Source of the DNA: Kurthia huakuii LAM0618
GTDB taxonomy: Bacteria; Bacillota; Bacilli; Bacillales_A; Planococcaceae
Length of the DNA stretch: 64,000 bases
Reading direction: 5' to 3'
NCBI RefSeq assembly: GCF_000505545.1
Contig: NZ_AYTB01000007.1
Location: 62,001 to 126,000 of the forward strand
The position numbers were made by a program, and so were the translations under genes. This document shows positions 24,240 to 33,949 of the stretch, piece by piece (the stretch's first letter is position 1; each line of letters starts with the position of its first letter). The notes below the pieces were generated by a model. The model did no database searches, was not told where the DNA came from, and was given only the letters and a program-made list of their open reading frames with translations.

Positions 24240-25712
24240 ATGCAAACTACAGAACTATTACACCGCTTAGCGCAAAAACGTATTGTCGGTACACTTCCTG
24301 AAGAAGTGCGCAATATGGCAATTGATTCACGCGCAGTAGAAGAAAAAACGATTTTTATTTGTATTAAAGGTTATACAGTAGATGGCCATGACTATGCGCA
24401 ACAAGCTGTAGATAGTGGTGCAACAGTTGTTGTGACAGAACGTGAATTGGATTTAACGGGCGATGTTGCACAGGTTATCGTGCGTAGCACAGATCGTACG
24501 CTAGGCATTTTAGCGGCGAAATTTTTCGATTATCCATCACAAGATATTACGATGATTGGTGTAACTGGTACAAATGGTAAAACGACGGTCTCGAATATGA
24601 TTGAAAAAATGCTGCTTGGTTTAGGGATTAAATCAGCGCTTAAAGGGACAATTGGTTTCGATATTAACGGCACATTGTATCAATCTTCAAATACAACGAG
24701 TGATGCCTTAACTACACAACAAATGATCTTCCGTGCCAAGTCAGAGCATTGTCGTGCGATGATTATGGAAGTGTCGTCACACGGTCTTATATTAGGACGC
24801 GTAGCAGGTATTGACTTTGATGTGGCGATTTTCACAAACTTAACGCAAGACCATTTAGATTTCCATGGCACAATGGAAAACTACGGCAATGCAAAAGGCA
24901 TGTTATTCTCTCAATTAGGTCAAGACTTAACGAAAGATAAACATGTCGTGTTAAATTCAGATGACGCGTGGAGCGAGAAATACGAAACATTAACACCATT
25001 CCCAATTTGGCGTTATGCACTTCATGATGATACAGCGGATTTCCGTGGTATTGATATCGCGTATCATGATGAACATACTGAATTCACAATGGTAACACCA
25101 GAGGGCGACCGCCATGTAGAATTAAAATTATTAGGTGAGTTCAACGTCTACAACGCATTAGCAGCTGTGGCGGCACTTTATGCAAAAGGCTATCCAATCG
25201 ATGATGTAATCGAACAATTAGAAAGCTTAACGGCGATTAAAGGTCGTATGGAACGCGTGCCAACGGGTGATTTACCAATCGATATTTTTGTCGATTATGC
25301 GCATACACCAGATGCGATTGAAAAAGCGATTGATGCAGCGATGCCCTATAAAAAAAATAAAATGATTTTCGTTATCGGTACAGGTGGTAACCGTGATAAA
25401 TCAAAACGTCCGGATATGGCTCGTAAAGCTTCAAAAGCAGAATATGTTATTTTAACAACAGATGATCCACGTTATGAAGCGTATGATTCGATTATGAACG
25501 ACCTTGAAAAAGGAATGGAACATGAAAATTATGCGTGTATCGGGGACCGTGAAGAAGCGGTACGTCATGCGGTACAAATGTCTGAACCAGGCGATTTAAT
25601 ATTGTTCGCAGGGAAAGGTCATGAAGATTATCAAATTATTGAAAATACGAAATACCCACATAGCGATGCACAAATTGCTTTAGATGAAGCAACAAAAAAA
25701 TATTCAAAATAA
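24240..25712 (+). CDS. murE: UDP-MurNAc-tripeptide synthetase MurE
   Basis: MurE adds the third residue (diaminopimelate or L-lysine) to UDP-MurNAc-L-Ala-D-Glu. Seen are the N-terminal nucleotide domain (IDSRAVEEKTIFICIKG), the P-loop VTGTNGKTTVSNMIE (about residues 108-122), SNTTSDALTT, FTNLTQDHLDFHGTMENY, and the C-terminal KGRMERVP and GTGGNRDKSKRP. The amino-acid selecting motif is TTDDPRYEA where DAP enzymes have DNPR. The change leaves DAP or Lys open. AGGAGGA precedes ATG 24240. The gene lies outside a dcw cluster, so it could also be a second MurE. Confidence 0.93.
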   Translation: MQTTELLHRLAQKRIVGTLPEEVRNMAIDSRAVEEKTIFICIKGYTVDGHDYAQQAVDSGATVVVTERELDLTGDVAQVIVRSTDRTLGILAAKFFDYPSQDITMIGVTGTNGKTTVSNMIEKMLLGLGIKSALKGTIGFDINGTLYQSSNTTSDALTTQQMIFRAKSEHCRAMIMEVSSHGLILGRVAGIDFDVAIFTNLTQDHLDFHGTMENYGNAKGMLFSQLGQDLTKDKHVVLNSDDAWSEKYETLTPFPIWRYALHDDTADFRGIDIAYHDEHTEFTMVTPEGDRHVELKLLGEFNVYNALAAVAALYAKGYPIDDVIEQLESLTAIKGRMERVPTGDLPIDIFVDYAHTPDAIEKAIDAAMPYKKNKMIFVIGTGGNRDKSKRPDMARKASKAEYVILTTDDPRYEAYDSIMNDLEKGMEHENYACIGDREEAVRHAVQMSEPGDLILFAGKGHEDYQIIENTKYPHSDAQIALDEATKKYSK

Positions 25713-25722
25713 TTATTGCGCT

Positions 25723-25770
25723 AAAATGACATAAACATTACAAATATGTGATGTTTATGTCATTTTTTTA
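25723..25770 (+). terminator. Terminator after murE
   Basis: AAATGACATAAACAT pairs perfectly with ATGTTTATGTCATTT over a 12-nt loop and leads into a T run. Confidence 0.92.
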
Positions 25771-25856
25771 GTGTCCTACCCAATTTGATACATTAATGGT
25801 ATTCTAATGTTATACGATAGTAACAGAAAAAGGTTATAAGAGAAGGGACTAGTTAC

Positions 25857-27110
25857 ATGAAACAACAAAGCAAATGGCTTGCGGCAGCGATGGCAACAGT
25901 TGTGACAACGGCGTCACTTGCATCGACTGCTCAAGCAGCAACACCAGCTGTGCAAAAAGAGTCAACAGTAAGCAATTTAACAACGAATACAGCTGAGGAA
26001 AACACAAAAGTTTTAGCAAAAGCAAAAAGTGCGACAGCAACAGTTGAAAGCTTCATTGATGAAATTTCACCAGATGTTGTGACGCTTTCTCAACAATATG
26101 GCATTTATGGCTCGGTTATGATGGCACAAGCGATTTTAGAAAGTAGTTATGGTCGAAGCGCGCTAGCTTCTGCACCAAACTATAACTTATTCGGCATTAA
26201 AGGTGACTATAACGGTCAATACGTTAATATGAAAACTTTAGAAGATAACGGTAAAGGGCAGTATTATACGATTACAGCTAAATTCCGTAAATATCCTTCT
26301 TACAAAGAGTCACTTGAAGATAATGCAAAAAAATTACGTTATGGCGTAAGTTGGAATGCAAAATACTATAGCAAAACATGGCGTGAAAACGCAAAAACAT
26401 ATAAGGATGCAACGAAAGCTTTAACAGGTACATATGCAACAGATACTCGTTACAGTGCAAAATTAAACGATTTAATCGCACGCTATGACTTAACGCAATT
26501 CGACGCACCACTGACAACCGATTCTGGTAGCTCCGATACGACGATTTCACAAATAGGAAATTCGCTGTCAAAAGGGACAACGTATGTTGTGAAAAAGGGC
26601 GATACACTAACAAAAATCGCTAAAAAATATGGCACAACAGTGAAAAACTTAACGAGCTGGAATTCATTAAAAACAACGACAATTTTTGTTGGTCAAACAT
26701 TGTACGTTTCTAAGTCTGTACCTACTGTCAATGCAGGCGATGATTCATCAACGAATACAACGGTAACACCAGCAGGCGATGATGCAGAATTAGATGTGAC
26801 ACAAAAGCCAAATAAAGTGACGATTCATACCGTGAAAAAAGGCGAAACATTAACAAAAATCGCTAAAACATACGGCACGACGGTTACGAACTTAAAAAAA
26901 TGGAATGGCCTATCATCAACAACGATTAAAGTCGGTCAAAAATTAAAATTGAATGCAAATGCCAATGTGACATATAAAGTAGCGAAAGGCGATACACTAA
27001 CGAAAATCGCCAAAAAATATGGTACGACGGTTACAAACTTGAAAAAATGGAATGGCTTAAAATCATCAACGATTAAAATCGGCCAAGTACTAAATGTTAC
27101 AAAAGCATAA
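25857..27110 (+). CDS. Secreted glucosaminidase with three LysM repeats
   Basis: A Sec signal peptide (MKQQSKWLAAAMATVVTTAS ... AQA, cut near residue 27) precedes a GH73-type endo-beta-N-acetylglucosaminidase domain (about residues 62-215): YGIYGSVMMAQAILESSYGRSALA with the catalytic Glu, NLFGIKGDYNGQ, FRKYPSYKESLEDNAKKL. Three LysM domains (about 240-283, 323-366, 372-416), each beginning YxVxKGDTLTKIAKKYGTTV, bind peptidoglycan GlcNAc. The layout resembles enterococcal/listerial autolysins. The LysM units are nearly identical at DNA level, so copy number may vary. GAAGGGA precedes the ATG. Confidence 0.94.
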   Translation: MKQQSKWLAAAMATVVTTASLASTAQAATPAVQKESTVSNLTTNTAEENTKVLAKAKSATATVESFIDEISPDVVTLSQQYGIYGSVMMAQAILESSYGRSALASAPNYNLFGIKGDYNGQYVNMKTLEDNGKGQYYTITAKFRKYPSYKESLEDNAKKLRYGVSWNAKYYSKTWRENAKTYKDATKALTGTYATDTRYSAKLNDLIARYDLTQFDAPLTTDSGSSDTTISQIGNSLSKGTTYVVKKGDTLTKIAKKYGTTVKNLTSWNSLKTTTIFVGQTLYVSKSVPTVNAGDDSSTNTTVTPAGDDAELDVTQKPNKVTIHTVKKGETLTKIAKTYGTTVTNLKKWNGLSSTTIKVGQKLKLNANANVTYKVAKGDTLTKIAKKYGTTVTNLKKWNGLKSSTIKIGQVLNVTKA

Positions 27111-27120
27111 TCATTATATG

Positions 27121-27157
27121 AAAGAGGATGATGTAATCGAAGCACATCCTCTTTTTT
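27121..27157 (+). terminator. Terminator after the glucosaminidase gene
   Basis: AAAGAGGATG pairs with CATCCTCTTT, followed by T run. Confidence 0.9.
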
Positions 27158-27310
27158 CATGCTTTCATTTTTGATATACTTGATAAGTTAAGTAATAGAA
27201 CACGAGCATTTGAATTTAAACTAATAGGTGATATCCCATGTAGGTGTACAAATAGCAGTTATAAATGGAATGATTGATCGTATAAGTGATTTAAAATAAA
27301 GGAGAACAAT

Positions 27311-28885
27311 ATGACTACGAATTTAGAACAAGATATTCTTTCACGTCGTACTTTTGCCATCATCTCTCACCCCGATGCTGGTAAAACGACAATTACAGAA
27401 AAACTTTTATACTTTGGTGGCGCAATTCGCGATGCGGGTACTGTAAAAGGTAAAAAAACAGGGAAATTTGCGACATCTGACTGGATGGAAATCGAAAAAC
27501 AACGTGGTATCTCAGTAACATCTTCTGTGATGCAGTTTGACTATGATGGTTGCCGCGTGAACATTTTAGATACACCTGGGCACCAAGACTTCTCTGAAGA
27601 TACGTATCGTACATTAATGGCCGTTGATAGTGCTGTCATGGTAATTGATGCTGCGAAAGGGATTGAAACACAAACGAAAAAACTATTCCAAGTTTGTCGT
27701 ATGCGTGGGATTCCTATTTTCACATTCATCAACAAATTAGACCGTCAAGGTAAAGAACCACTTGAATTAATCGAAGAGTTAGAAGAAGTGTTAGGCATCC
27801 ATGCATATCCGATGAACTGGCCAATCGGTATGGGGAAAGAATTTTTAGGAATTTATGACCGTTACAATCGTCGCATCGAGCAGTTCCGTACAGAAGAGGA
27901 TGAACGTTTTATCCCGTTAAACGATGAAGGCACGATTGATGTTGAGAATGATATGACGAAAACATCTTATTATACGCAAGCATTAGATGATATTTTATTA
28001 CTAGATGAAGCAGGCAATGATTTCTCGGAAGATGCGATTTCAAAAGGTCAATTAACACCGGTATTCTTCGGTTCGGCATTAACGAACTTTGGTGTGCAAA
28101 CATTTTTAGAAACATACTTGAAATTTGCGCCAGGTCCACAACCTCGCTTAACAGAGCAAGAAACAATCGTTGAGCCAACGGACAAAGATTTTTCAGGTTT
28201 CGTATTCAAAATCCAAGCAAATATGAATCCAGCTCACCGTGACCGTATTGCGTTTGTACGCATTGTGTCAGGTCAATTTACGCGCGGTATGAATATTACG
28301 ATGACACGTACGAACAAGTCATTTAAAGTGACGCAAGCAACAACATTCTTAGCGGATGACCGTGAAACTGCGAATGAAGCGTTAGCAGGTGACATTATCG
28401 GTTTATACGATACAGGGAACTATCAAATTGGTGATACAATCGTCGGTGGCAAAAAGAAATTCCAATTTGAAGCTTTACCACAGTTCACGCCGGAACTATT
28501 CGTTCGCGTAAGTGCGAAAAACGTTATGAAACAAAAGCACTTCCACAAGGGGATCGATCAACTTGTGCAAGAAGGTGCGATTCAATACTATAAAACATTG
28601 TTTACAGAAGACATTATTCTTGGTGCCGTTGGTCAATTACAATTTGAAGTATTTGAAAACCGCATGAAAAATGAATATAATGTCGATGTCGTGATGGAGC
28701 CGATTGGTCCAAAAATGGCGCGTTGGATTAGCAATGAGGAAGTAATTAAAGATTCAATGACAGGTCCACGTTCTATTTTAGTAAACGACCGTTATGGCAA
28801 TAAAGTGTTCTTATTTGAGAATGAATTTGCGATGCGCTGGTTCCAAGATAAATATCCAGAAGTTGAGCTTTATAGCTTACTATAA
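27311..28885 (+). CDS. prfC: Peptide chain release factor 3
   Basis: RF3 is a GTPase that removes RF1/RF2 from the ribosome after termination. The 524-residue protein has G1 [16 protein letters not shown] (residues 17-32), switch [17 protein letters not shown]4 TFINKLDR, then domains II and III ending [19 protein letters not shown]. Length matches the family (about 525-530). AAAGGAGA lies just before ATG 27311. It is monocistronic. B. subtilis 168 lacks a typical prfC, while Lysinibacillus-type genomes carry it. Confidence 0.97.
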   Translation: MTTNLEQDILSRRTFAIISHPDAGKTTITEKLLYFGGAIRDAGTVKGKKTGKFATSDWMEIEKQRGISVTSSVMQFDYDGCRVNILDTPGHQDFSEDTYRTLMAVDSAVMVIDAAKGIETQTKKLFQVCRMRGIPIFTFINKLDRQGKEPLELIEELEEVLGIHAYPMNWPIGMGKEFLGIYDRYNRRIEQFRTEEDERFIPLNDEGTIDVENDMTKTSYYTQALDDILLLDEAGNDFSEDAISKGQLTPVFFGSALTNFGVQTFLETYLKFAPGPQPRLTEQETIVEPTDKDFSGFVFKIQANMNPAHRDRIAFVRIVSGQFTRGMNITMTRTNKSFKVTQATTFLADDRETANEALAGDIIGLYDTGNYQIGDTIVGGKKKFQFEALPQFTPELFVRVSAKNVMKQKHFHKGIDQLVQEGAIQYYKTLFTEDIILGAVGQLQFEVFENRMKNEYNVDVVMEPIGPKMARWISNEEVIKDSMTGPRSILVNDRYGNKVFLFENEFAMRWFQDKYPEVELYSLL

Positions 28886-28892
28886 TCACACG

Positions 28893-28931
28893 AAAAAAGA
28901 TGCTTTCTTTTAACGAAGGCATCTTTTTTTT
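28893..28931 (+). terminator. Terminator after prfC
   Basis: AAAAAAGATGC pairs with GCATCTTTTTT, with T run. Confidence 0.9.
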
Positions 28932-29027
28932 GACGCATTTTTGCATGGTAAGTTAAAATGGTTGAAAAATGCGACGGTAAGCGATACAATTTTCTTGAAT
29001 TTAAGACAATAATGGAGGTTATCGCAC

Positions 29028-29573
29028 ATGAAAGTAGTAGGGATTGTAGGTTCAGTTCGACAAGAATCATTAAATAAAACATTAGCAAATTTTGTGGCAA
29101 CACAATCTGCAAGTAAATTTGATATGGACGTTTTAACGCTAGAAAATATTCCATTATACAATCAAGATATTGAAAATGACGCGCCGCAAGCCGTAAAAGA
29201 TTTTAAAGCAAAAGTGGCAGCAGCGGATGCGGTTATTTGGTTTACACCGGAATACAATGGCACAATGCCGGGTGTATTAGTGAATGCAATCGATTGGTTA
29301 TCACGTATTAATAAAGTGATGGTTGGCAAACCGTCATTAGTAATGGGTGCTTCAATGGGAGCGCTTGGTACTGTAAAAGCGCAAGCACATTTATATGATG
29401 TATTACGCTCACCTGGTATTGATTCACCGTTTTTAGCAGGCGCAAATCAAGTGATTGTTGGTGCAGCGCATACGAAATTTGACGAGCAAGGTAATTTAAC
29501 GGACGAGGGTACAGTGAAATTTTTAGATATGGTGACAACAAACTTTGTTGAATTCGTTGAAAAAAATAAATAA
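29028..29573 (+). CDS. NAD(P)H-dependent FMN reductase
   Basis: Flavodoxin-fold quinone/azo-type reductase of the NADPH-dependent FMN reductase family. The FMN phosphate loop is VGSVRQESLNKTLANF (residues 7-22), the flavin-contacting motif is WFTPEYNGTMPGVLVNAIDWLSR (about residues 69-91), and VMGASMGALGTVKAQ follows. Length 181 matches YhdA/AzoR-like FMN reductases. GGAGG precedes the ATG by 9 nt. Natural electron acceptor is unknown; detoxification of quinones or chromate is possible. Confidence 0.92.
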   Translation: MKVVGIVGSVRQESLNKTLANFVATQSASKFDMDVLTLENIPLYNQDIENDAPQAVKDFKAKVAAADAVIWFTPEYNGTMPGVLVNAIDWLSRINKVMVGKPSLVMGASMGALGTVKAQAHLYDVLRSPGIDSPFLAGANQVIVGAAHTKFDEQGNLTDEGTVKFLDMVTTNFVEFVEKNK

Positions 29574-29663
29574 CTACTAACAAGTGAGTTCGCTTTTTTA
29601 TCATTTTTTGGGAATGCCTGAAAAAAAGTTACTTTTTTATTTACTTTTTTAAAAGATTATTGT

Positions 29664-29669
29664 TATAAT
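29664..29669 (+). promoter_or_regulatory. Candidate -10 of the terC transcript
   Basis: A consensus TATAAT lies about 36 nt before the riboswitch P1 strand. The -35 region (TTACTT, 29641-29646, 17-bp spacing) is weak, so this is tentative. Confidence 0.45.
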
Positions 29670-29699
29670 AGCAATAACAACAAACAGAATAAACTTTTG

Positions 29700-29845
29700 A
29701 CTTCGGTCAAGGGGGAGTAGCTATAGGACGCGTTCCTATACTTATAATCGTCAATACATGATCTAAAGAGAGATCATCGGTTATAAGAGCAAAAAGTTTT
29801 TGCTTAGTGAGACCTTTGCCTTTATTTAGGCATGGGTCTCTTTTT
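29700..29845 (+). promoter_or_regulatory. yybP-ykoY Mn2+ riboswitch with terminator
   Basis: The leader has the class signature GGGGGAGTAGC (29711-29721) and the 3' partner GACCTTTGCC (29811-29820). P1 forms between GGTCAAGG (29705-29712) and CCTTTGCC (29813-29820). The terminator uses GAGACC...GCCT (29809-) against AGGC...GGTCTC (to 29840) plus TTTTT, so the P1 3' strand and the terminator 5' strand overlap and are mutually exclusive. In this class Mn2+ stabilises the aptamer and turns the gene on. A TerC/YkoY gene directly downstream agrees. Confidence 0.92.
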
Positions 29846-29874
29846 GTTTGTTCAATAAAGGAGGAGAACACAAT

Positions 29875-30651
29875 ATGGAATTATTATTAGAGTATGGTTG
29901 GGTATTACTCGTTTTAGTTGCATTAGAAGGTTTATTAGCGGCAGATAACGCTGTTGTAATGGCCGTTATGGTAAAGCACTTACCACGTGAACAACAGAAA
30001 AAAGCATTATTTTACGGGTTACTAGGTGCGTTTGTCATGCGTTTCGCAGCACTATTCATGATTACATTAATCGTTGAATTATGGTGGGTGCAAGCAATTG
30101 GTGCGGCATACTTATTATTCATTAGTGCGAAAAACTTATATGATCTTAGGAAAGGCCATGATGATGACGATGATACCGCTGAAGCTGACGACAAGCCAGC
30201 GAAAAAAGGTTCAGGTTTCTGGATGACCGTTGTTAAAGTAGAGGCAGCTGACTTAGCATTCGCGATTGATTCAATGCTTGCAGCGGTAGCTCTTGCTGTA
30301 ACATTACCTCACTGGGGTGAATGGGAAATCGGTGGTATTAATGGTGGACAATTCACTGTCATGTTCTTAGGTGGTATGATTGGCCTTATCATCATGCGTT
30401 TCGCAGCACAAGCATTTGTTAAGTTATTACAAAAATATCCTCAACTTGAAACAGCAGCTTTCTTAATCGTAGGTTGGGTTGGTGTGAAATTAACAGTTAT
30501 GACATTAGCGCATAAAGATATTGGCGTTCTAGATGAAAGTTTCCCTCATTCATTTGGATGGAAAACAACATTCTGGACAGTATTAATTATTATCGCAGTA
30601 GGTGGGTACTTCATGGGTGTCCGCGGTGCGAAAAAAAACGAACAAAAATAA
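29875..30651 (+). CDS. ykoY: TerC family membrane protein, YkoY-like Mn2+ exporter
   Basis: TerC proteins of the YkoY branch export Mn2+ and help metalate secreted enzymes in B. subtilis. The 258 residues have about seven membrane segments with the metal-site acids in LEGLLAADNAVVMAVMV (residues 20-36) and VEAADLAFAIDSMLA (about 122-136). A cytoplasmic acidic loop GHDDDDDTAEADD lies between. The start at 29875 follows AGGAGGA. A Mn2+ riboswitch upstream supports the function strongly. Confidence 0.94.
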   Translation: MELLLEYGWVLLVLVALEGLLAADNAVVMAVMVKHLPREQQKKALFYGLLGAFVMRFAALFMITLIVELWWVQAIGAAYLLFISAKNLYDLRKGHDDDDDTAEADDKPAKKGSGFWMTVVKVEAADLAFAIDSMLAAVALAVTLPHWGEWEIGGINGGQFTVMFLGGMIGLIIMRFAAQAFVKLLQKYPQLETAAFLIVGWVGVKLTVMTLAHKDIGVLDESFPHSFGWKTTFWTVLIIIAVGGYFMGVRGAKKNEQK

Positions 30652-30660
30652 TACGTTACA

Positions 30661-30690
30661 AACTCGGTGTGTACTAGCATCGAGTTTTTT
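30661..30690 (+). terminator. Terminator after terC
   Basis: AACTCGgTG pairs with CAtCGAGTT, followed by T run. Confidence 0.83.
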
Positions 30691-30820
30691 AATGGTTGCT
30701 AATACAACTATAGGGAATAATATATTGACAATTCCTTCATATAAGACTGTCTTTCTTTTTACAAACTTTTCTCCTACAATAGGATATTATGAATTTAATT
30801 AACTGAAAGGACTCGATTTT

Positions 30821-32179
30821 ATGGGAGGTATAAAAAAAATAAAAAAACGCGCAACACCTTTCCAAGTAATCGTTTTATATTATTTTGCGGCGATGACTGT
30901 TTCATTTATCCTATTAAGCTTGCCAGGTGTACATAAGCCTGGCGTTGAGGTATCGTGGCTAGATAGTTTATTTACAGCGGTTAGTGCTGTTAGTGTAACG
31001 GGTTTAACAACGATTAATATTTCGGAAACGTATTCGTTATTTGGCATTATTATGTTGCTTGTTGTGCTGCAACTAGGTGCGATTGGCATCATGTCAGCAG
31101 GTACATTTTTATGGCTCGTAGTTGGGAAAAAGATTGGTTTGCGAGAACGTCAATTAATTATGGTCGATCATAATCAATATAATTTGTCCGGCGTCGTGCA
31201 TTTAATTAAAGAAATCATTAAAATTTTGCTGACAATTGAAGCAGTGGGCGCGTTTATTTTAACATGTTATTTTTATTTTACACCGTATTATGAGACATTT
31301 AGTCAAGCACTATTACATGGTATATTTAGCGCTGTTTCTGCGACGACAAATGGTGGCTTTGATATTACAGGTACGTCGATGGCACCGTTTCGTAACGACT
31401 ATTTTGTACAAGTCATCAATATGATTTTAATTACACTAGGTGCGATTGGCTTCCCCGTATTGATCGAGGTCAAAGCCTTTTTAAAGCGTAAACATAATGA
31501 AGTATTCCGTTTTTCATTGTTTGCAAAAATTACAACGGTGACTTATGCGGCATTATTTGTGTCAGGGACGCTCATCGTATTATTAATTGAATCATTCCAT
31601 TCATTTAAAGGAATGAGCTGGCATGAAGCGTTGTTTGCGGCGATGTTCCAATCAAATTCAACACGCTCTGCGGGCCTGACAACGGTTGATGTGACGCAAT
31701 TCCATGAATCAACCGATATGTTTTTAAGTTTTTTAATGTTTATCGGCGCATCACCTAGTTCAGTAGGCGGTGGTATTCGTACGACAACATTTGCGATTGC
31801 CGCATTGTTTATTTACAATTTTGCACGCGGTAAAGAAGATATCCAAGTGTTTAAACGCGAAATTTATTTAATCGATGTCTATCGTTCGTATGCGGTTATT
31901 TTATTAGCGTGTATTATGGTGCTATTTTCAACGATGATTTTATCTATCTCTGAAAAAAATGCCTCATTAATTCAAATTGTTTTTGAAATTACATCTGCGT
32001 TCGGTACGTGCGGGATGTCGCTCGGACTGACTGATGATTTAACGTCATTTGGGAAGGTCGTCATTATGCTGCTAATGTTTATTGGACGTGTAGGCTTAAT
32101 TTCATTCCTATACTCATTAGGTGGCAAAGCAGAAAAACCAAAGTTCCACTATCCAAAAGAACGTGTAATTATCGGATAA
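30821..32179 (+). CDS. ktrD: K+ transporter membrane subunit KtrB/KtrD
   Basis: Ktr systems import K+ with Na+ coupling through a TrkH-like dimer gated by a cytoplasmic RCK ring. The four selectivity loops are visible, each centred on a Gly: VSVTGLTT (about residue 60), SATTNGGFDITG, NSTRSAGLTTVD and TSAFGTCGMSLGL. The 452 residues contain eight M1-P-M2 membrane segments. AAAGGA lies 13 nt before ATG 30821. No RCK gene is adjacent; a KtrC-like subunit lies at 60512-61171, as ktrC and ktrD are separate in B. subtilis. KtrB versus KtrD is by context only. Confidence 0.92.
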   Translation: MGGIKKIKKRATPFQVIVLYYFAAMTVSFILLSLPGVHKPGVEVSWLDSLFTAVSAVSVTGLTTINISETYSLFGIIMLLVVLQLGAIGIMSAGTFLWLVVGKKIGLRERQLIMVDHNQYNLSGVVHLIKEIIKILLTIEAVGAFILTCYFYFTPYYETFSQALLHGIFSAVSATTNGGFDITGTSMAPFRNDYFVQVINMILITLGAIGFPVLIEVKAFLKRKHNEVFRFSLFAKITTVTYAALFVSGTLIVLLIESFHSFKGMSWHEALFAAMFQSNSTRSAGLTTVDVTQFHESTDMFLSFLMFIGASPSSVGGGIRTTTFAIAALFIYNFARGKEDIQVFKREIYLIDVYRSYAVILLACIMVLFSTMILSISEKNASLIQIVFEITSAFGTCGMSLGLTDDLTSFGKVVIMLLMFIGRVGLISFLYSLGGKAEKPKFHYPKERVIIG

Positions 32180-32180
32180 T

Positions 32181-32218
32181 AAAAAACCACTCCTATGTAA
32201 AGGAGTGGCTTTTTTTTA
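32181..32218. terminator. Bidirectional terminator between ktrD and the radical SAM gene
   Basis: AAAAAACCACTCCT pairs with AGGAGTGGCTTTTTT, flanked by A and T runs, serving convergent genes. Confidence 0.92.
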
Positions 32219-33949
32219 GGCTAGTTGGGTTTCAATCATGCGGAAGTGCGTTTTACCTGATGGTTCAAAGTAAGTTAATAAGTAACTTTCTTTGGCTATA
32301 AAGTCCCCACGGTGAGCTGCTTCTACATCGATATGGCAAGGAACGATTAACGTATGCTTGAACAATTCTTTTTCGCTTAGACCAAAGCGTTGTGCTTGTT
32401 CTGCTTGTAATAGTTGTTCGTATAATGGACGCGCCGCATCTTTTGAGAGCGCATTTTGCCACCATACTTTACGCGGGAAGAAGCGCTGTGCATCAAAGTA
32501 GTCAAGCTGCATAAAGTTTTCGACGATTTGTGTATCGACGCCGCCACGTTTTTCAAGGAAGCCGAGTAGGCGAGTGAATAAATCTTCTAGTTGATGACCG
32601 ATTTTTGACCAGCCTTGTTCATCCCAGTACGTGCCAAATTCTTGAAAGAAGTCGAATGGTGAATCAAATACTTCTTTTACTAAATATTCGATTGTTCGAT
32701 TCATGCGATGGTCATTCCAATATTTCTCTAAAATATCTTCAGTCTGTTTAATGCGTAAAATTTCATCAAATGTTAAGACGTTGTTTGAAAAAATTTCATA
32801 GGGCGCAAGGTCAATATAGTCGTAACCATATTTTTCGGCATCGATTCGTAGACCTGTACCACGCAGCAGTTTTAAGAAGCCAAGTTGTAACTCTTCAGGG
32901 CGCATTGCAAACACATCGTTGAATGTTTTGCGGAAGCTCATATAGTCCTCTTCAGGAAGACCAGCGATTAAATCAAGATGTTGGTCGATTTTGCCACCAT
33001 CTTTCACCATCGTGACCGTACGTTTTAATTTCTCAAAGTTTTGACGGCGTTTGACAAGGTCGTTCGTTTCATCATTTGTTGATTGCACGCCGATTTCAAA
33101 GCGGAACAGACCAGCAGGTGCATTGTCATTTAAGAAGTTAATCACTTCAGGGCGCATAATATCTGCGGTAATTTCAAATTGGAATACGACGCCAGGTTTA
33201 TGCTCATCAATTAAAAATTGGAACATTTCCATTGCGTAGCTCCGGCTAATGTTAAAAGTGCGGTCAACGAATTTAATCGTGCGTGCACCATTTTCCATTA
33301 AGTAGCGAATATCTTCTTTGACATTTTCACGATTGAAGTAACGAACGCCGACTTCAATTGATGATAAGCAAAATTGGCAGTTAAACGGACAACCGCGGCT
33401 CGTTTCAATATACGCGACACGGCCAGGAATATGGCGTTTATCTTCATCAAAGCGGTAAATACTTGGCATCGTACGCAACTCTACTTTTGGTGCGGCAGCA
33501 TAGATTTTTACTTTGTTATCTTCTAAATAACATACGCCAGGTACATCTTCAAGTGGGATTTCGCCGTGTAGGTGCTGTAAAAGTTTTTTAAATGAGATTT
33601 CACCTTCACCCATTAGAATATAGTCAATGAGGCCATCTAAGCGGCGTAACCAGTCATGGACGTCGTACGATACTTCAGGGCCACCTAAAATAATTTTTGT
33701 ATGGGGGCTTACTTTGCGTAACATGCGAATGACATGAATCGTTTCTTCGATATTCCAAATATAGCAACTAAAGCCGACAATATCAGGCTTCTTTTGGTAA
33801 AGGTCAGAGACGATATTAAACGCAGGGTCCTTAATCGTATATTCAGCTAGCTCCGGGTCAAATTCCGGTCTAGCATAAGCTTTTAAATAGCGAATTGCAA
33901 TATTCGTATGAATATATTTCGCATTCAGTGTTGCGAGTACAGTTTTCAA
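32216..33949 (-). CDS. B12-binding radical SAM protein with DUF4080 tail
   Basis: The N-terminal 130 residues look like a cobalamin-binding Rossmann domain (VLATLNAKYIHTNIAIRYL, IVGFSCYIWNIEETI, IILGGPEVS) without the full DxHxxG motif. The radical SAM core follows with the iron-sulfur motif SRGCPFNCQFCLSS near residue 190 and FEIGVQSTN, LIAGLPEEDY. The C-terminal 200 residues match the DUF4080 type. Length 577. Such proteins are conserved in Bacillales but their reaction is unknown. Start is TTG 33949: AAAGGAG lies 9 nt upstream and no ATG fits. Confidence 0.9.
   Translation of the reverse strand: MKTVLATLNAKYIHTNIAIRYLKAYARPEFDPELAEYTIKDPAFNIVSDLYQKKPDIVGFSCYIWNIEETIHVIRMLRKVSPHTKIILGGPEVSYDVHDWLRRLDGLIDYILMGEGEISFKKLLQHLHGEIPLEDVPGVCYLEDNKVKIYAAAPKVELRTMPSIYRFDEDKRHIPGRVAYIETSRGCPFNCQFCLSSIEVGVRYFNRENVKEDIRYLMENGARTIKFVDRTFNISRSYAMEMFQFLIDEHKPGVVFQFEITADIMRPEVINFLNDNAPAGLFRFEIGVQSTNDETNDLVKRRQNFEKLKRTVTMVKDGGKIDQHLDLIAGLPEEDYMSFRKTFNDVFAMRPEELQLGFLKLLRGTGLRIDAEKYGYDYIDLAPYEIFSNNVLTFDEILRIKQTEDILEKYWNDHRMNRTIEYLVKEVFDSPFDFFQEFGTYWDEQGWSKIGHQLEDLFTRLLGFLEKRGGVDTQIVENFMQLDYFDAQRFFPRKVWWQNALSKDAARPLYEQLLQAEQAQRFGLSEKELFKHTLIVPCHIDVEAAHRGDFIAKESYLLTYFEPSGKTHFRMIETQLA

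Noticed and set aside
26574-27110. Tandem DNA repeats as a satellite or CRISPR-like array
   Set aside because: The similarity comes from the three LysM-coding units of one gene, with no regular short spacers.
30691-30820. Possible ydaO c-di-AMP riboswitch before ktrD
   Set aside because: Only about 130 nt, with no conserved ydaO core or terminator hairpin.
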